Origin: DATJGS01 sp035494735
Lineage (GTDB): Bacteria; Eisenbacteria; RBG-16-71-46
Assembly: GCA_035494735.1 (NCBI GenBank)
Contig: DATJGS010000037.1
Location: forward strand, 248,001-312,000
Length of the DNA: 64,000 bases
Direction: 5' to 3'
Under the pieces are notes generated by a model, which was not told the DNA's origin, searched no databases, and was given only the letters and a program-made list of their open reading frames with translations. A program made the translations under genes and the position numbers. Numbering within the stretch: position 1 is the first letter of the stretch; each line of letters begins with the position of its first letter. This document shows, piece by piece, positions 33,362 through 41,078 of this stretch.

Positions 33362-33377
33362 GCGGGCGTCCGCCCGC
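33362..33377 (+). terminator. Short hairpin after the WecA-like gene
   Basis: GCGGGC-GTCC-GCCCGC directly follows the stop codon; there is no T tract, so its strength is doubtful. Confidence 0.35.
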
Positions 33378-33621
33378 CGCGCTTCGGTCGTGGAGCGCCG
33401 GCGGTCACGTCCTCGAGAGATGGGACTCGGGGGCGCCCCTCCACCCTGCATCGTCATCGTCCCTGGGCCGGCTCGTCGAGGCGGTTCGCTCCTGTTGCAC
33501 GAGACGTGCCCGAGCGGCGTCGGTCGCCGGCCGGCGCCGCGGCGCGCGGAGCGCGTTCGCGGCTCGCGCCGGCGCCGACGTCACGGCCTCGGACCGTCCG
33601 CGCGCGGACGCCGCGCGTTCG

Positions 33622-33660
33622 CCCACAAACACGTAGCGCCCCGCGTGAACGGGGCGCTAC
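33622..33660 (-). terminator. Terminator of the outer-membrane protein gene
   Basis: A perfect 11-bp stem (GTAGCGCCCCG / CGGGGCGCTAC) with a 6-nt loop lies 46 nt after the stop at 33707 on the minus strand and is followed there by GTGTTTGTG. Confidence 0.7.
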
Positions 33661-33706
33661 GGAGGGATCGAGGCTGCAGCGCGCGGGGGACGCACTGAAC
33701 CCCGCC

Positions 33707-34513
33707 CTAGAAATTCACGATCGACCAGTTGAGCTTGACGCTCCAATGGAACGTGCTGGCCTTCTCGACTCCGAACACGGGGTCGACACGGTCGTTCTTG
33801 CCCTTGACGACGGCCGCGCGGACGTCGAGGCCGAGCAACTGGTGCGGAGTGACCTCGGTGTTGCCGCCGAGCGCGAGGTAGCCGCCGCCGCGCGGGTCGC
33901 TGAGGCCGTCCCCGGTCCGCGCGTTCTTGTGATAGTACGTGCCGCCGCCGAGGCCGACGTAGGAATGGAACGCCGAGCCGAGCGAGAACTGCCGGTCCAG
34001 CTCGAGCGTGAGCGGCGCTTCCGACTCGTAGGCCGCCCCGAACTTGCCGAGCACGTCGTACTCGGCGTAGCCGCCGATCGACCAGCGCCGGCTCAGCATG
34101 TGGTTCGCGCCGAATCCGGCGCCGCCCTGACCGTTTCCGGCGTGACGGTACGCGGCCTTCGCGTACCCCGCGCGCAGCGAGAGCCACGTGGCGCCACCGT
34201 CCCACGCCGACTGCGGCGGCGGGCGCTTGGTCTTCGCTTTCTTCACCCTGGGCTCGCGCGGCTTCTTCACTTTCTTCGTCTTGCCCTGCGCGGCGGGTTT
34301 CGTATCGGCGGCGACCGCGGGCGCCGCGGCGGGCGCGGGCGCGACGGCGGGCGCCGGCGGCGGCGTGGCCGGCACGGAATCAGGCTGGGCGCCGGCCGGC
34401 GTCGCCGGCGCGTCTTCGGCGCGCGCGCCGCGGGCGGCGGGAAGGACGGTCGCGCAGGCCAGCGCGACGAACGCGCACGTGGCCAGCGGCCGGCGGAATG
34501 GCACGACCTTCAC
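33707..34513 (-). CDS. Outer-membrane beta-barrel protein with Pro/Ala linker
   Basis: 268 residues. The signal peptide ends near ARGARAED. A Pro/Ala-rich linker and a very basic patch (KTKKVKKPREPRVKKAKTKRP) precede an eight-stranded-barrel-like domain of alternating hydrophobic strands (WLSLRAGYAKAAY, WSIGGYAEYDVLGKFG, HSYVGLGGGTYY), ending in a strand with terminal Phe (LNWSIVNF), the usual outer-membrane insertion signal. The GTG start is supported by AAAGGAG. The basic linker could touch lipopolysaccharide or peptidoglycan; this is a guess. Confidence 0.75.
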   Translation of the reverse strand: MKVVPFRRPLATCAFVALACATVLPAARGARAEDAPATPAGAQPDSVPATPPPAPAVAPAPAAAPAVAADTKPAAQGKTKKVKKPREPRVKKAKTKRPPPQSAWDGGATWLSLRAGYAKAAYRHAGNGQGGAGFGANHMLSRRWSIGGYAEYDVLGKFGAAYESEAPLTLELDRQFSLGSAFHSYVGLGGGTYYHKNARTGDGLSDPRGGGYLALGGNTEVTPHQLLGLDVRAAVVKGKNDRVDPVFGVEKASTFHWSVKLNWSIVNF

Positions 34514-34642
34514 GACGACTCCTTTCGACTTCTCCAGGATTGCAGCGGAACGCCCGGTCAGGCGATCGACCCGCGGTGGATGCGGGTGGGCAAGTCAGGC
34601 CGGGCACATTAACCCGGCGGCGCGGGACGGCTCAAGTCCCGT

Positions 34643-36865
34643 TCAGCCGGGCATCCGCACGTGTTCGGCGATGGCGCGGAAGCGCGGTTCGCCGCGCAGG
34701 GGATCGAGCCGCGGGTGGACGTGGATCCAGACGAGCCCGCGATCGTGCAGGGCCAGGGCGCGCTCCAACCACTCCAGCGCCCGCTCGCGTTCGCCGAGGC
34801 CGAGGTAGATGCTGGCCACGGCGTGCGCCGAGCCGGTTCCCGCCTCGATGCGCCGCACCAGCTCCTCGATCGCCCGCTCCGCCTCCTCGCGCTGTCCGGC
34901 CAGGGCCAGCGCGTAGCCGAGCCCGGCGCTCGCGTACGGGTTCGATCCGGCGCGGCGCGCGACGTCGCGGAACAGCGCGATCGCTTCGTCGAGCCGGCCG
35001 GCGTGTGTGAGCGCGCGACCGAGGTCGGTCTCCCCCGCGACGAAGCCGGGCGTGAACTGGGTCACGCGCCGCAGGTGCTGCACCGCCTCGTCGTAGCGCC
35101 TCGCGAAGAACAGCGCGTCGCCCGGACCGGTCAGGATCACGGGCGACAGCGGATCGAGCTGGGCCGCGATCCGCGCCTCGGCCAGCGCCTCTTCGAACTC
35201 GCCGCACGCCACCAGGAACTCGGCGCGCCAATGCCGCCCGCTCGCGTAGCCGGGCTTGAGCGCGATGGCCCGATCGAACGCGACGCGCGCCGCCGGCCCG
35301 TCCCAGTCGCGGTGCTGGTGGAGGAAGCCGAGCGACGTCCACGCCTCGGCCAGGTTCTCGTCCAGCTCGAGCGCGCGGCGCGTGGCCGCGAATGCGCGCG
35401 AGAACGCGTCGCCCGACGGCATCTGCGACAGATCGCCGAGGATGTTCCACGCGTCGGCCAGTCCGCTGTAGGCGACGGCGTACGTGGGATCGGCGGCGAT
35501 CGAGTCCTCGAAGTAACGGACGCTGTCGCGGACCGCCTCCGGCGCGCGCCGGTTCCACAGGTGGCGGCCCTGCAGGTACAGGCGGTACGCGTCCGGGTCG
35601 ACGGGCCGCGTCTCGGCGAGTCGCGAGACCTCGCCCGGCGTGAGCCGCACGCGCACCTCGTCGGCGATGGCCCGCGCCACCTCGGACTGGAGCGCGAGCA
35701 CGTCGCGCACTTCGCGCTCGTAGCTGCGCGCCCACAGGTGCCGGTCGGTCGCGCCCTCGATGAGCGTTGCGCCGATGCGCACGCGATCGCCGTTCATGAG
35801 CACGGCGCCCTCGACGATGGCGTCCACGTCCAGTTCGCGGGCGATCTCGGGCAGCGGCCGGGACGCGCCCTTGTAGCGCATGGCCGACGTGCGCGAGATC
35901 ACGCGCAGGGCGCCGATCTGCGCGAGCGTCGAGATCAGGGCCTCGGTCATGCCGTCCGAGAAGAACTCCTGCGCCGGGTCGCCCGACAAGTTCGCGAGCG
36001 GCAGCACGGCGAGCGAGCGAATGCCCTCGCGGATGCGCTGGGCGGGCGCCCCGACGAGCGCCTGGAGCGCGGCCAGCACGTCAGGGACGGAAGCGAAGCG
36101 CCGCGCCGGATCGCGCTCGAGCGCGCGCAGCACGAGGGCTTCGAACGCCGGTGACAACTCCGGGCGCACGTGACGCGGCGCGACAGGGGCGGTGTGGACC
36201 ACGGCGTACGTGAGCGCGGCGAGTTCGGTCTCGGGATGCGGGCGGCGGCCCGTCGCCATCTCGTACAAGAGCGCGCCCAGCGCGTACAGATCCGCGCGCG
36301 CGTCCACGGCCCGGCCCAGCAGCTGCTCGGGCGCCATGTACGCGAGCGTGCCGACGATTTCGCCGCTCGCCGACGTCACGCCAGCCGACGCCGGGCCGAG
36401 CAGGCGCGCGAGCCCGAAGTCCAGGACCTTGGCGCGGCCGCGCGGGTTGATCATCACGGTCGAGGGCTTCTGGTCGCGATGCACGACGCCCTGCTCGTGC
36501 GCGGCGCCGAGCGCCTCGGCGATCTGCAGCCCGAGCGCGACCGCTTCCGCCTCGCTCATGGGACCCGGCGCCAGCCGTTCGGCCAGCGTCTGGCCGGCCA
36601 GCAGCTCCATGACCAGGAAGTCGGTGTCGCGATCGGAGTCGAACGCATAGATGGTCGCGATCGCCGGATGGTTCAGCCGCGACAGCGCGACGGCCTCGTG
36701 GCGCAGGCGCCGGCGCGCGCTCTCGTCGCCGACGGCGCCCGGGGGCAGCAGTTTGAGCGCGACTTCGCGCTCGAGCCGCTCGTCACGCGCGCGGTACACG
36801 ACGCCCATGCCGCCCGCGCCGAGCGGCGCGAGGATGCGGTAGTGCGAGAGGGCCTCTCCGATCAT
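34643..36865 (-). CDS. Ser/Thr protein kinase fused to TolB-like domain and TPRs
   Basis: 740 residues. The kinase domain (about 8-275) has the glycine loop GAGGMGVVY, Lys38, DFG (149-151) and HRD (129-131). However, the catalytic loop reads HRDQKPST: the invariant metal-binding Asn (HRDxKxxN) is Thr136, so activity may be reduced or altered. A TolB-N/adenylate-cyclase-like domain (SLAVLPLANLSGD... SDGMTEALISTLAQ) follows at about 305-430, then TPR repeats to the end. No membrane segment separates them, so it should be cytoplasmic, unlike most PASTA-type kinases. ATG 36863-36865 begins the kinase fold; the open frame extends upstream without support. Confidence 0.88.
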   Translation of the reverse strand: MIGEALSHYRILAPLGAGGMGVVYRARDERLEREVALKLLPPGAVGDESARRRLRHEAVALSRLNHPAIATIYAFDSDRDTDFLVMELLAGQTLAERLAPGPMSEAEAVALGLQIAEALGAAHEQGVVHRDQKPSTVMINPRGRAKVLDFGLARLLGPASAGVTSASGEIVGTLAYMAPEQLLGRAVDARADLYALGALLYEMATGRRPHPETELAALTYAVVHTAPVAPRHVRPELSPAFEALVLRALERDPARRFASVPDVLAALQALVGAPAQRIREGIRSLAVLPLANLSGDPAQEFFSDGMTEALISTLAQIGALRVISRTSAMRYKGASRPLPEIARELDVDAIVEGAVLMNGDRVRIGATLIEGATDRHLWARSYEREVRDVLALQSEVARAIADEVRVRLTPGEVSRLAETRPVDPDAYRLYLQGRHLWNRRAPEAVRDSVRYFEDSIAADPTYAVAYSGLADAWNILGDLSQMPSGDAFSRAFAATRRALELDENLAEAWTSLGFLHQHRDWDGPAARVAFDRAIALKPGYASGRHWRAEFLVACGEFEEALAEARIAAQLDPLSPVILTGPGDALFFARRYDEAVQHLRRVTQFTPGFVAGETDLGRALTHAGRLDEAIALFRDVARRAGSNPYASAGLGYALALAGQREEAERAIEELVRRIEAGTGSAHAVASIYLGLGERERALEWLERALALHDRGLVWIHVHPRLDPLRGEPRFRAIAEHVRMPG

Positions 36866-36999
36866 GCGGGCTCCGGGTGAGCGTCGCGGGCCGTCCGCCC
36901 GCTGAGGTCGGGCGCGCAGGATAGCACCGCGACCGCGCACCCCCTTGGCCGGGAGACGCCGGGCTCGACGCCGGCGCCGCGACGTTCGCCGTTTCGCGC

Positions 37000-37028
37000 T
37001 TCCCCAATCGTTCGCCGTTCGCTAGTTT
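37000..37028 (+). promoter_or_regulatory. Weak promoter of the lipoprotein operon
   Basis: TTCCCC (37000-37005) and TAGTTT (37023-37028) are 17 bp apart. The -10 ends 8 nt before the ATG at 37037, matching the leaderless pattern of other genes here, but the -35 is poor. Confidence 0.4.
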
Positions 37029-37036
37029 GAGCGCGT

Positions 37037-37528
37037 ATGCGACGTGTGGGGTTCGTGGCGCTGCTCGGCATCGCGCTCGTGGGCTGTGGGCGGCGCTCGC
37101 AGCAGGCGTCGTCCCTCACGTTCGACACGCTTCCCGACTCGACGGTGGCCCGCGGCGCCCCGATCCTCACTACGTTCGAACCGTATCGGATGGAGAACGG
37201 CGCGGTGCGCGTGCGCGGCACCGCGGATCTTCCCGACGGCACGCGGCTCCAGGTTTCGCTCTACCACAAGGCGACGCACGAAATGGCCGGCCGATTTCAG
37301 GTGCTCCTCGCGAACCACCGCTTCGATTCGCCGCCCATCCTCGGCGAGCGTGGGCCGCTGCCCGTCGACGACTACCGCTTCGAGGTGCTCGCGCACTTCG
37401 ACTCGCTGTGGCAGAGCCCCGACGTCATGCGCGCCACGCGTAACGGCCTTGCGCTGCGCGGGCCCGGCGTGACGCGCGACCGCCTCGGCCGGGCCGCGTT
37501 CTGGCTCGAGCGCGAGGGCCGGCTGTGA
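37037..37528 (+). CDS. Lipoprotein of unknown function
   Basis: 163 residues. A lipobox LVGC places the acylated Cys at 17. The mature part is beta-rich (VRVRGTADLPDGTRLQVSLYHKA, DYRFEVLAHFDSLWQ) and looks like an Ig-like or C2-like domain of the kind found in small envelope lipoproteins; I recognise no family. Its stop overlaps the GTG of the acetyltransferase gene (GTGA), so it heads the 37037-40995 operon. Confidence 0.8.
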   Translation: MRRVGFVALLGIALVGCGRRSQQASSLTFDTLPDSTVARGAPILTTFEPYRMENGAVRVRGTADLPDGTRLQVSLYHKATHEMAGRFQVLLANHRFDSPPILGERGPLPVDDYRFEVLAHFDSLWQSPDVMRATRNGLALRGPGVTRDRLGRAAFWLEREGRL

Positions 37529-38796
37529 GCCGCGCGCCCCGGCCACCGGCGCTGCGCTACCGCCCGGCGCGACGCACCGACGTCGAAACGCTGGCCGATC
37601 TCGGCTGGCGCGCGTATCGCATCGCCAGCCTCGAGAAGCGCCGCGAGTTCTACACCGACCACCCGCGCTTCGGACTGCGCGACGTGCGCGTCGGCGAACT
37701 CGACGGACAGATCGTGGCGTCGCTCGTGTTCTATCCGTTCGAGGCCTACGTGCGCGGGCAGAAGGTGGCGCTGACCGGCATCGGCTCCGTGGCCGTGTCG
37801 CCCGAGCATCGTCGCCGCGGCATCGGCGAGACGCTGCTCAAGGCCGCGCTTCGCGAAATGCGCCAGAAGGGAGAAGCGCTGTCGCTGCTGTACGCGTTCC
37901 GCGGCTCGTACTACCGCAAGCTCGGCTACGGCGTCATCGAGATCGCCCAACAGCTCGCGTTCGCGCCGTCGAACCTGCCGGCGTCGGACGAGACGCGCCG
38001 CGTGCGCCGGTTGATGCTTCCCGACCGGCCGTCCGTCGAAGCGCTGTTCGAGCGCGTCGCCGCGGAAGGCCACTTCGCGCTGACGCGCCGTCCCGAGTGG
38101 TGGCGGCAGCGGCTGTGGGGCTACGGCGGCGAGTGGGTCGTGTACGAGGGCCGGCGCCGCGGGCAGATCGAGGGCTACCTCTACTACGAGGTCGACAATC
38201 AGAACGGACCGTTCAAGCTGTCGCTGTCGGTGAACGAGTTCGTGGCGGCGACGCCGGAAGCGCATCGCGGGCTCGTGGGCTACCTGTCGTCGCTGTCGGA
38301 CCAGGCGAACGAGATCCATCTGATCGCGGCCGGCGACAACTCATGGCCGCTGCTGCTCGGCACGGCGCAGAATCTCCGGCCCGGGAACGAGATCGGCGTG
38401 TATTCGGACAGCGGCAATTTCGCGCACGGCGCGATGCTGCGGCTGACGGACGTGAAGGCCGCGCTCGAGCGCCTGCCCATCTCGCCCGGCGCGCGCGGCG
38501 AGATCGTGCTCGACGTCGACGACCCTGTCCTGACGCCGAACGCGCGCGCGTACCGCCTGACCGCGCGCGAGGGCCGGCTCAAGGTCGGCGCCGAGTCGCC
38601 GCGCGCGGGCGGGCGGCGCCGGCTGCCGCGCCTGACCGCGCCGGCCGACGCGCTCGCCTCGATCGTGGCCGGCACGCTCGCGCCGACGCGCGCCGCCGAG
38701 ATCGGCCTCGTCGACTCGGCGGGCGGCGCGTGCGAGGTGATCGAACGCTGGTTCCGCGCCCGCCCCGCGTTCCTCTATCAACTGAACGGCTTCTAA
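37525..38796 (+). CDS. Eis-like GNAT acetyltransferase with SCP2 domain
   Basis: 423 residues. Two GNAT-like halves: the first carries the acetyl-CoA motif VSPEHRRRGIGETLLKAAL with the preceding GIGSVAV strand; the second is a degenerate GNAT fold. The C-terminal ~100 residues (VLDVDDPVLTPNARAYRLTARE onward) form an SCP2-like sterol-carrier domain. This three-part layout is that of Eis-type N-acetyltransferases, which acetylate amines on aminoglycosides, peptides or proteins. The GTG start is coupled to the lipoprotein stop. The natural substrate is unknown. Confidence 0.85.
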   Translation: MSRAPRPPALRYRPARRTDVETLADLGWRAYRIASLEKRREFYTDHPRFGLRDVRVGELDGQIVASLVFYPFEAYVRGQKVALTGIGSVAVSPEHRRRGIGETLLKAALREMRQKGEALSLLYAFRGSYYRKLGYGVIEIAQQLAFAPSNLPASDETRRVRRLMLPDRPSVEALFERVAAEGHFALTRRPEWWRQRLWGYGGEWVVYEGRRRGQIEGYLYYEVDNQNGPFKLSLSVNEFVAATPEAHRGLVGYLSSLSDQANEIHLIAAGDNSWPLLLGTAQNLRPGNEIGVYSDSGNFAHGAMLRLTDVKAALERLPISPGARGEIVLDVDDPVLTPNARAYRLTAREGRLKVGAESPRAGGRRRLPRLTAPADALASIVAGTLAPTRAAEIGLVDSAGGACEVIERWFRARPAFLYQLNGF

Positions 38797-38810
38797 GAGG
38801 AGTCCTTTAG

Positions 38811-39251
38811 ATGGAGCGCACGTCGTTCACCGTCCGCCGCGAACTCCAGCCGCGCTTCCGCGACACGGACGCGATGGGGCACATCAACAACGCGGTCTAC
38901 GTCACGTACCTGGAGGTGGCGCGGCAGGAATACTGGGTCGCGCTGTCGGGCGCCCAGGACTACCGGCGCGTCCCGTTCATCCTGGCCCACGTCACCATCG
39001 ACTTCCGCTCGGAAGCGCTCGTCAACGAAACGCTGGTGTTGGGCATTCGCTGCGGGAGCATCGGCTCCAAGTCGTTCACGTTCGAATACGAGATCCGCGA
39101 GAAGCGCACCGACCGCCTCGTCGTCGAGGCCACGTCCGTGCAGGTCTGCTACGACTACGACACGAAGCAGAGCTTCGCCGTGCCCGACGCGCTGCGCCGG
39201 GACCTGGAGAAGTTCGAAGGTCGTCCGCTGACGAAGGGGGTCCGCACATGA
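38811..39251 (+). CDS. Acyl-CoA thioesterase (4HBT hotdog family)
   Basis: 146 residues, a single hotdog domain. The active-site region FRDTDAMGHINNAVY holds the conserved Asp and the HINN loop of YbgC/FadM-type thioesterases, and VARQEYW lies on the long helix. It hydrolyses an acyl-CoA, perhaps short- or branched-chain. AAGAGGAG lies 8 nt before the ATG. The stop overlaps the next ATG (ATGA). Confidence 0.9.
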   Translation: MERTSFTVRRELQPRFRDTDAMGHINNAVYVTYLEVARQEYWVALSGAQDYRRVPFILAHVTIDFRSEALVNETLVLGIRCGSIGSKSFTFEYEIREKRTDRLVVEATSVQVCYDYDTKQSFAVPDALRRDLEKFEGRPLTKGVRT

Positions 39252-39580
39252 AGTCGCGACGCGAGTTCTTGAAGACGATGGCCGCGAGTTCGGCTCTGGC
39301 GCTGGCCGGCGGCGCGAGCGGCGCGGTGGCGGCGACGGCGGTGAAGGCCGCGGCGCGCGGCGCGCGCGCGACGTCGGGCGCGACGAAGCCCGCTGCCAAG
39401 GGCGCGGCCGCGAACCACGCGGGCCACGCCGCGGATCCCGCCGAGATCGCGAAGCAGAAGAAGTACACGGCCGACGCGCTCAAGGTGATCCGCGACTATC
39501 CGCTTCCCGCGGGCAGCCCGATGGCGTTCGCGTTCAAGCCCATGAAGGCCAATCGTGGCCGGAAGGCGAGGACCTCGTGA
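39248..39580 (+). CDS. Small Tat-exported protein, likely detached N-terminus of the amidase
   Basis: 110 residues. A Tat signal (SRREFLKTMAASSALALAGG) is followed by an Ala/Lys-rich linker and a short helical part with DPAEIAKQKKYTADALKVIR and YPLPAGSPMAFAFKP. That last segment resembles the N-terminal region found on many Tat-exported amidases just before their catalytic domain. The following gene is exactly such a catalytic domain without a signal, and the two overlap by GTGA. I infer that one ancestral gene has been split and that the parts may pair and leave the cell together. Confidence 0.7.
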   Translation: MKSRREFLKTMAASSALALAGGASGAVAATAVKAAARGARATSGATKPAAKGAAANHAGHAADPAEIAKQKKYTADALKVIRDYPLPAGSPMAFAFKPMKANRGRKARTS

Positions 39581-40995
39581 TCGACGACAGCGTGCTGTTC
39601 CAGAGCGTCGTCGAGCTGGGAGGCGAGATCCGCGCGCGCCGCCTGTCGCCGGTCGCGCTGACCGAGGCCTATCTCGCGCGCATCGAGCGCTACAACTCCG
39701 CGCTGAACGCGTTCGAGACCGTGACGAAGGACGTCGCGCTGCAGCAGGCGCGGCAGGCCGAGAGCGAGATCAACGCGGGCCGCTACCGCGGGCCGCTGCA
39801 CGGCGTGCCGTTCGGCGCGAAGGACCTGCTGGCGACCGCGGGCATCCCCACGAGCTGGGGCGCGGTGCCGTGCCGCGGGCAGATGTTCGACAAGGACGCG
39901 ACGGTGATCACGCGCCTGCGCGACGCCGGCGCGGTGATGCTCGGCAAGACCGCGATGGTCGAGTTCGCGGGCGGGCTCGGCTATCGCTTCGCCGACGCGT
40001 CGATCAGCGGCCCCGGACGCAACCCGTGGAATCCCGATCGCTGGACGGGCGGCAGCTCGTCGGGCTCGGGCGCCGCGGTGTCGGGCGGGCTCGCCGCGTT
40101 CGCGATCGGCACCGAGACGTGGGGCTCGATCCTGTGCCCGTCCGCGTTCTGCGGCCTGACCGGACTGCGCCCGACGTACGGCCGCGTGAGCCGCGCCGGC
40201 GGCATGGTGTGCTCGTACACGTTCGACAAGATCGGACCGCTGTGCCACACGGCGAGCGACTGCCGCATCGTGCTGGAAGCCATCGCCGGCCCCGACCCCG
40301 ACGATCCGAGCGCGAGCACGGAGCCGGTCGCGCTCGCGCCCGGCCGCCGCAACGTGACGCAGTTGAAGGGCGCGCTCGTGCGCATGGACTTCAAGCAGAA
40401 AGGCGCCGAGAGCGAGTGCGCCGACGCGTTCGATCGCGCGGTCGGCGCGCTGCGCGCGGCCGGGCTCAAGCTGGAAGACGCGAAGTTCCCCGACTTCCCC
40501 GCGAGCGAGATGGCCGGCACCATCATCGGCGCCGAAGCGCTGTCGGCGTTCGAGAAGTTCTACAAGGACGGCAGCGTGAAGCAGCTGAAGGACCCGTACG
40601 CGCCGTACCAGTTCGACATCAACGCCGCGGTCACGTCGCCCGACCTGGTGAAGGCGTGGCGCATGCGCGCCGTGCTGCAGGAGAAGATGGCCGAGTGGTT
40701 CGGGACCTACGACTACGTCGTGACGCCGAACTTCCTCTCCATCGCGCCGCCGGTGAAGGGCGACATCAACCAGTTCCTGCCGTACGGCGATCCGGCGGGC
40801 GGCATCGGCAACGCGTGCGGCCTGCCGTCGATCGCGCTGCCGACCGGGCTCGGTCGCGAGCACATGCCCGTCAGCTTCCAGATCATGGGCGCGCCGTTCG
40901 ACGAGGCGCTGCTCCTCGAGCTCGGCGAGTTGTACCAGCGTCACACCGCGTTCCATCTCCAGCATCCCGTCATGAAGGAGATGGCGCACTCGTAA
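39577..40995 (+). CDS. Amidase-signature-family hydrolase
   Basis: 472 residues. The Ser-cisSer-Lys triad is complete: Lys82 in FGAKDLLATAG, the cis-Ser in the Gly/Ser-rich GGSSSGSGAAVSGG (Ser161/162) and the nucleophile Ser184 in GTETWGSI. The Trp after Thr marks a subgroup distinct from GatA. It hydrolyses an amide of unknown type. It has no signal peptide of its own, but its GTG overlaps the stop of a small Tat-signal protein that could carry it out. It closes the 37037-40995 operon. Confidence 0.9.
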   Translation: MIDDSVLFQSVVELGGEIRARRLSPVALTEAYLARIERYNSALNAFETVTKDVALQQARQAESEINAGRYRGPLHGVPFGAKDLLATAGIPTSWGAVPCRGQMFDKDATVITRLRDAGAVMLGKTAMVEFAGGLGYRFADASISGPGRNPWNPDRWTGGSSSGSGAAVSGGLAAFAIGTETWGSILCPSAFCGLTGLRPTYGRVSRAGGMVCSYTFDKIGPLCHTASDCRIVLEAIAGPDPDDPSASTEPVALAPGRRNVTQLKGALVRMDFKQKGAESECADAFDRAVGALRAAGLKLEDAKFPDFPASEMAGTIIGAEALSAFEKFYKDGSVKQLKDPYAPYQFDINAAVTSPDLVKAWRMRAVLQEKMAEWFGTYDYVVTPNFLSIAPPVKGDINQFLPYGDPAGGIGNACGLPSIALPTGLGREHMPVSFQIMGAPFDEALLLELGELYQRHTAFHLQHPVMKEMAHS

Positions 40996-41012
40996 GAGCC
41001 GCCGAACATCCC

Positions 41013-41058
41013 GCGCGCGCTCGAGGAGGCCGAATCGCAGCGGCCTCCGAGCGCGCGC
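41013..41058 (+). terminator. Long hairpin between the amidase and pepF genes
   Basis: An 18-bp stem with a 2-nt AG bulge in the left arm (41013-41032 pairs with 41041-41058) and an 8-nt loop. It is followed by CTTCACC rather than a T tract and sits 20 nt before the pepF start, so it could terminate the amidase operon or tune pepF translation. Confidence 0.6.
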
Positions 41059-41078
41059 TTCACCAAAGGACGCTCCCC

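Larger units (their letters stand above)
33361..33706. other. Intergenic region with terminator hairpins, no gene
   Basis: No supported coding sequence. It contains a short hairpin after the WecA-like gene (33362-33377) and a strong 11-bp hairpin at 33633-33660 serving the convergent minus-strand gene. The rest is G/C-rich with Arg/Ala-rich shadow frames. Confidence 0.5.
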
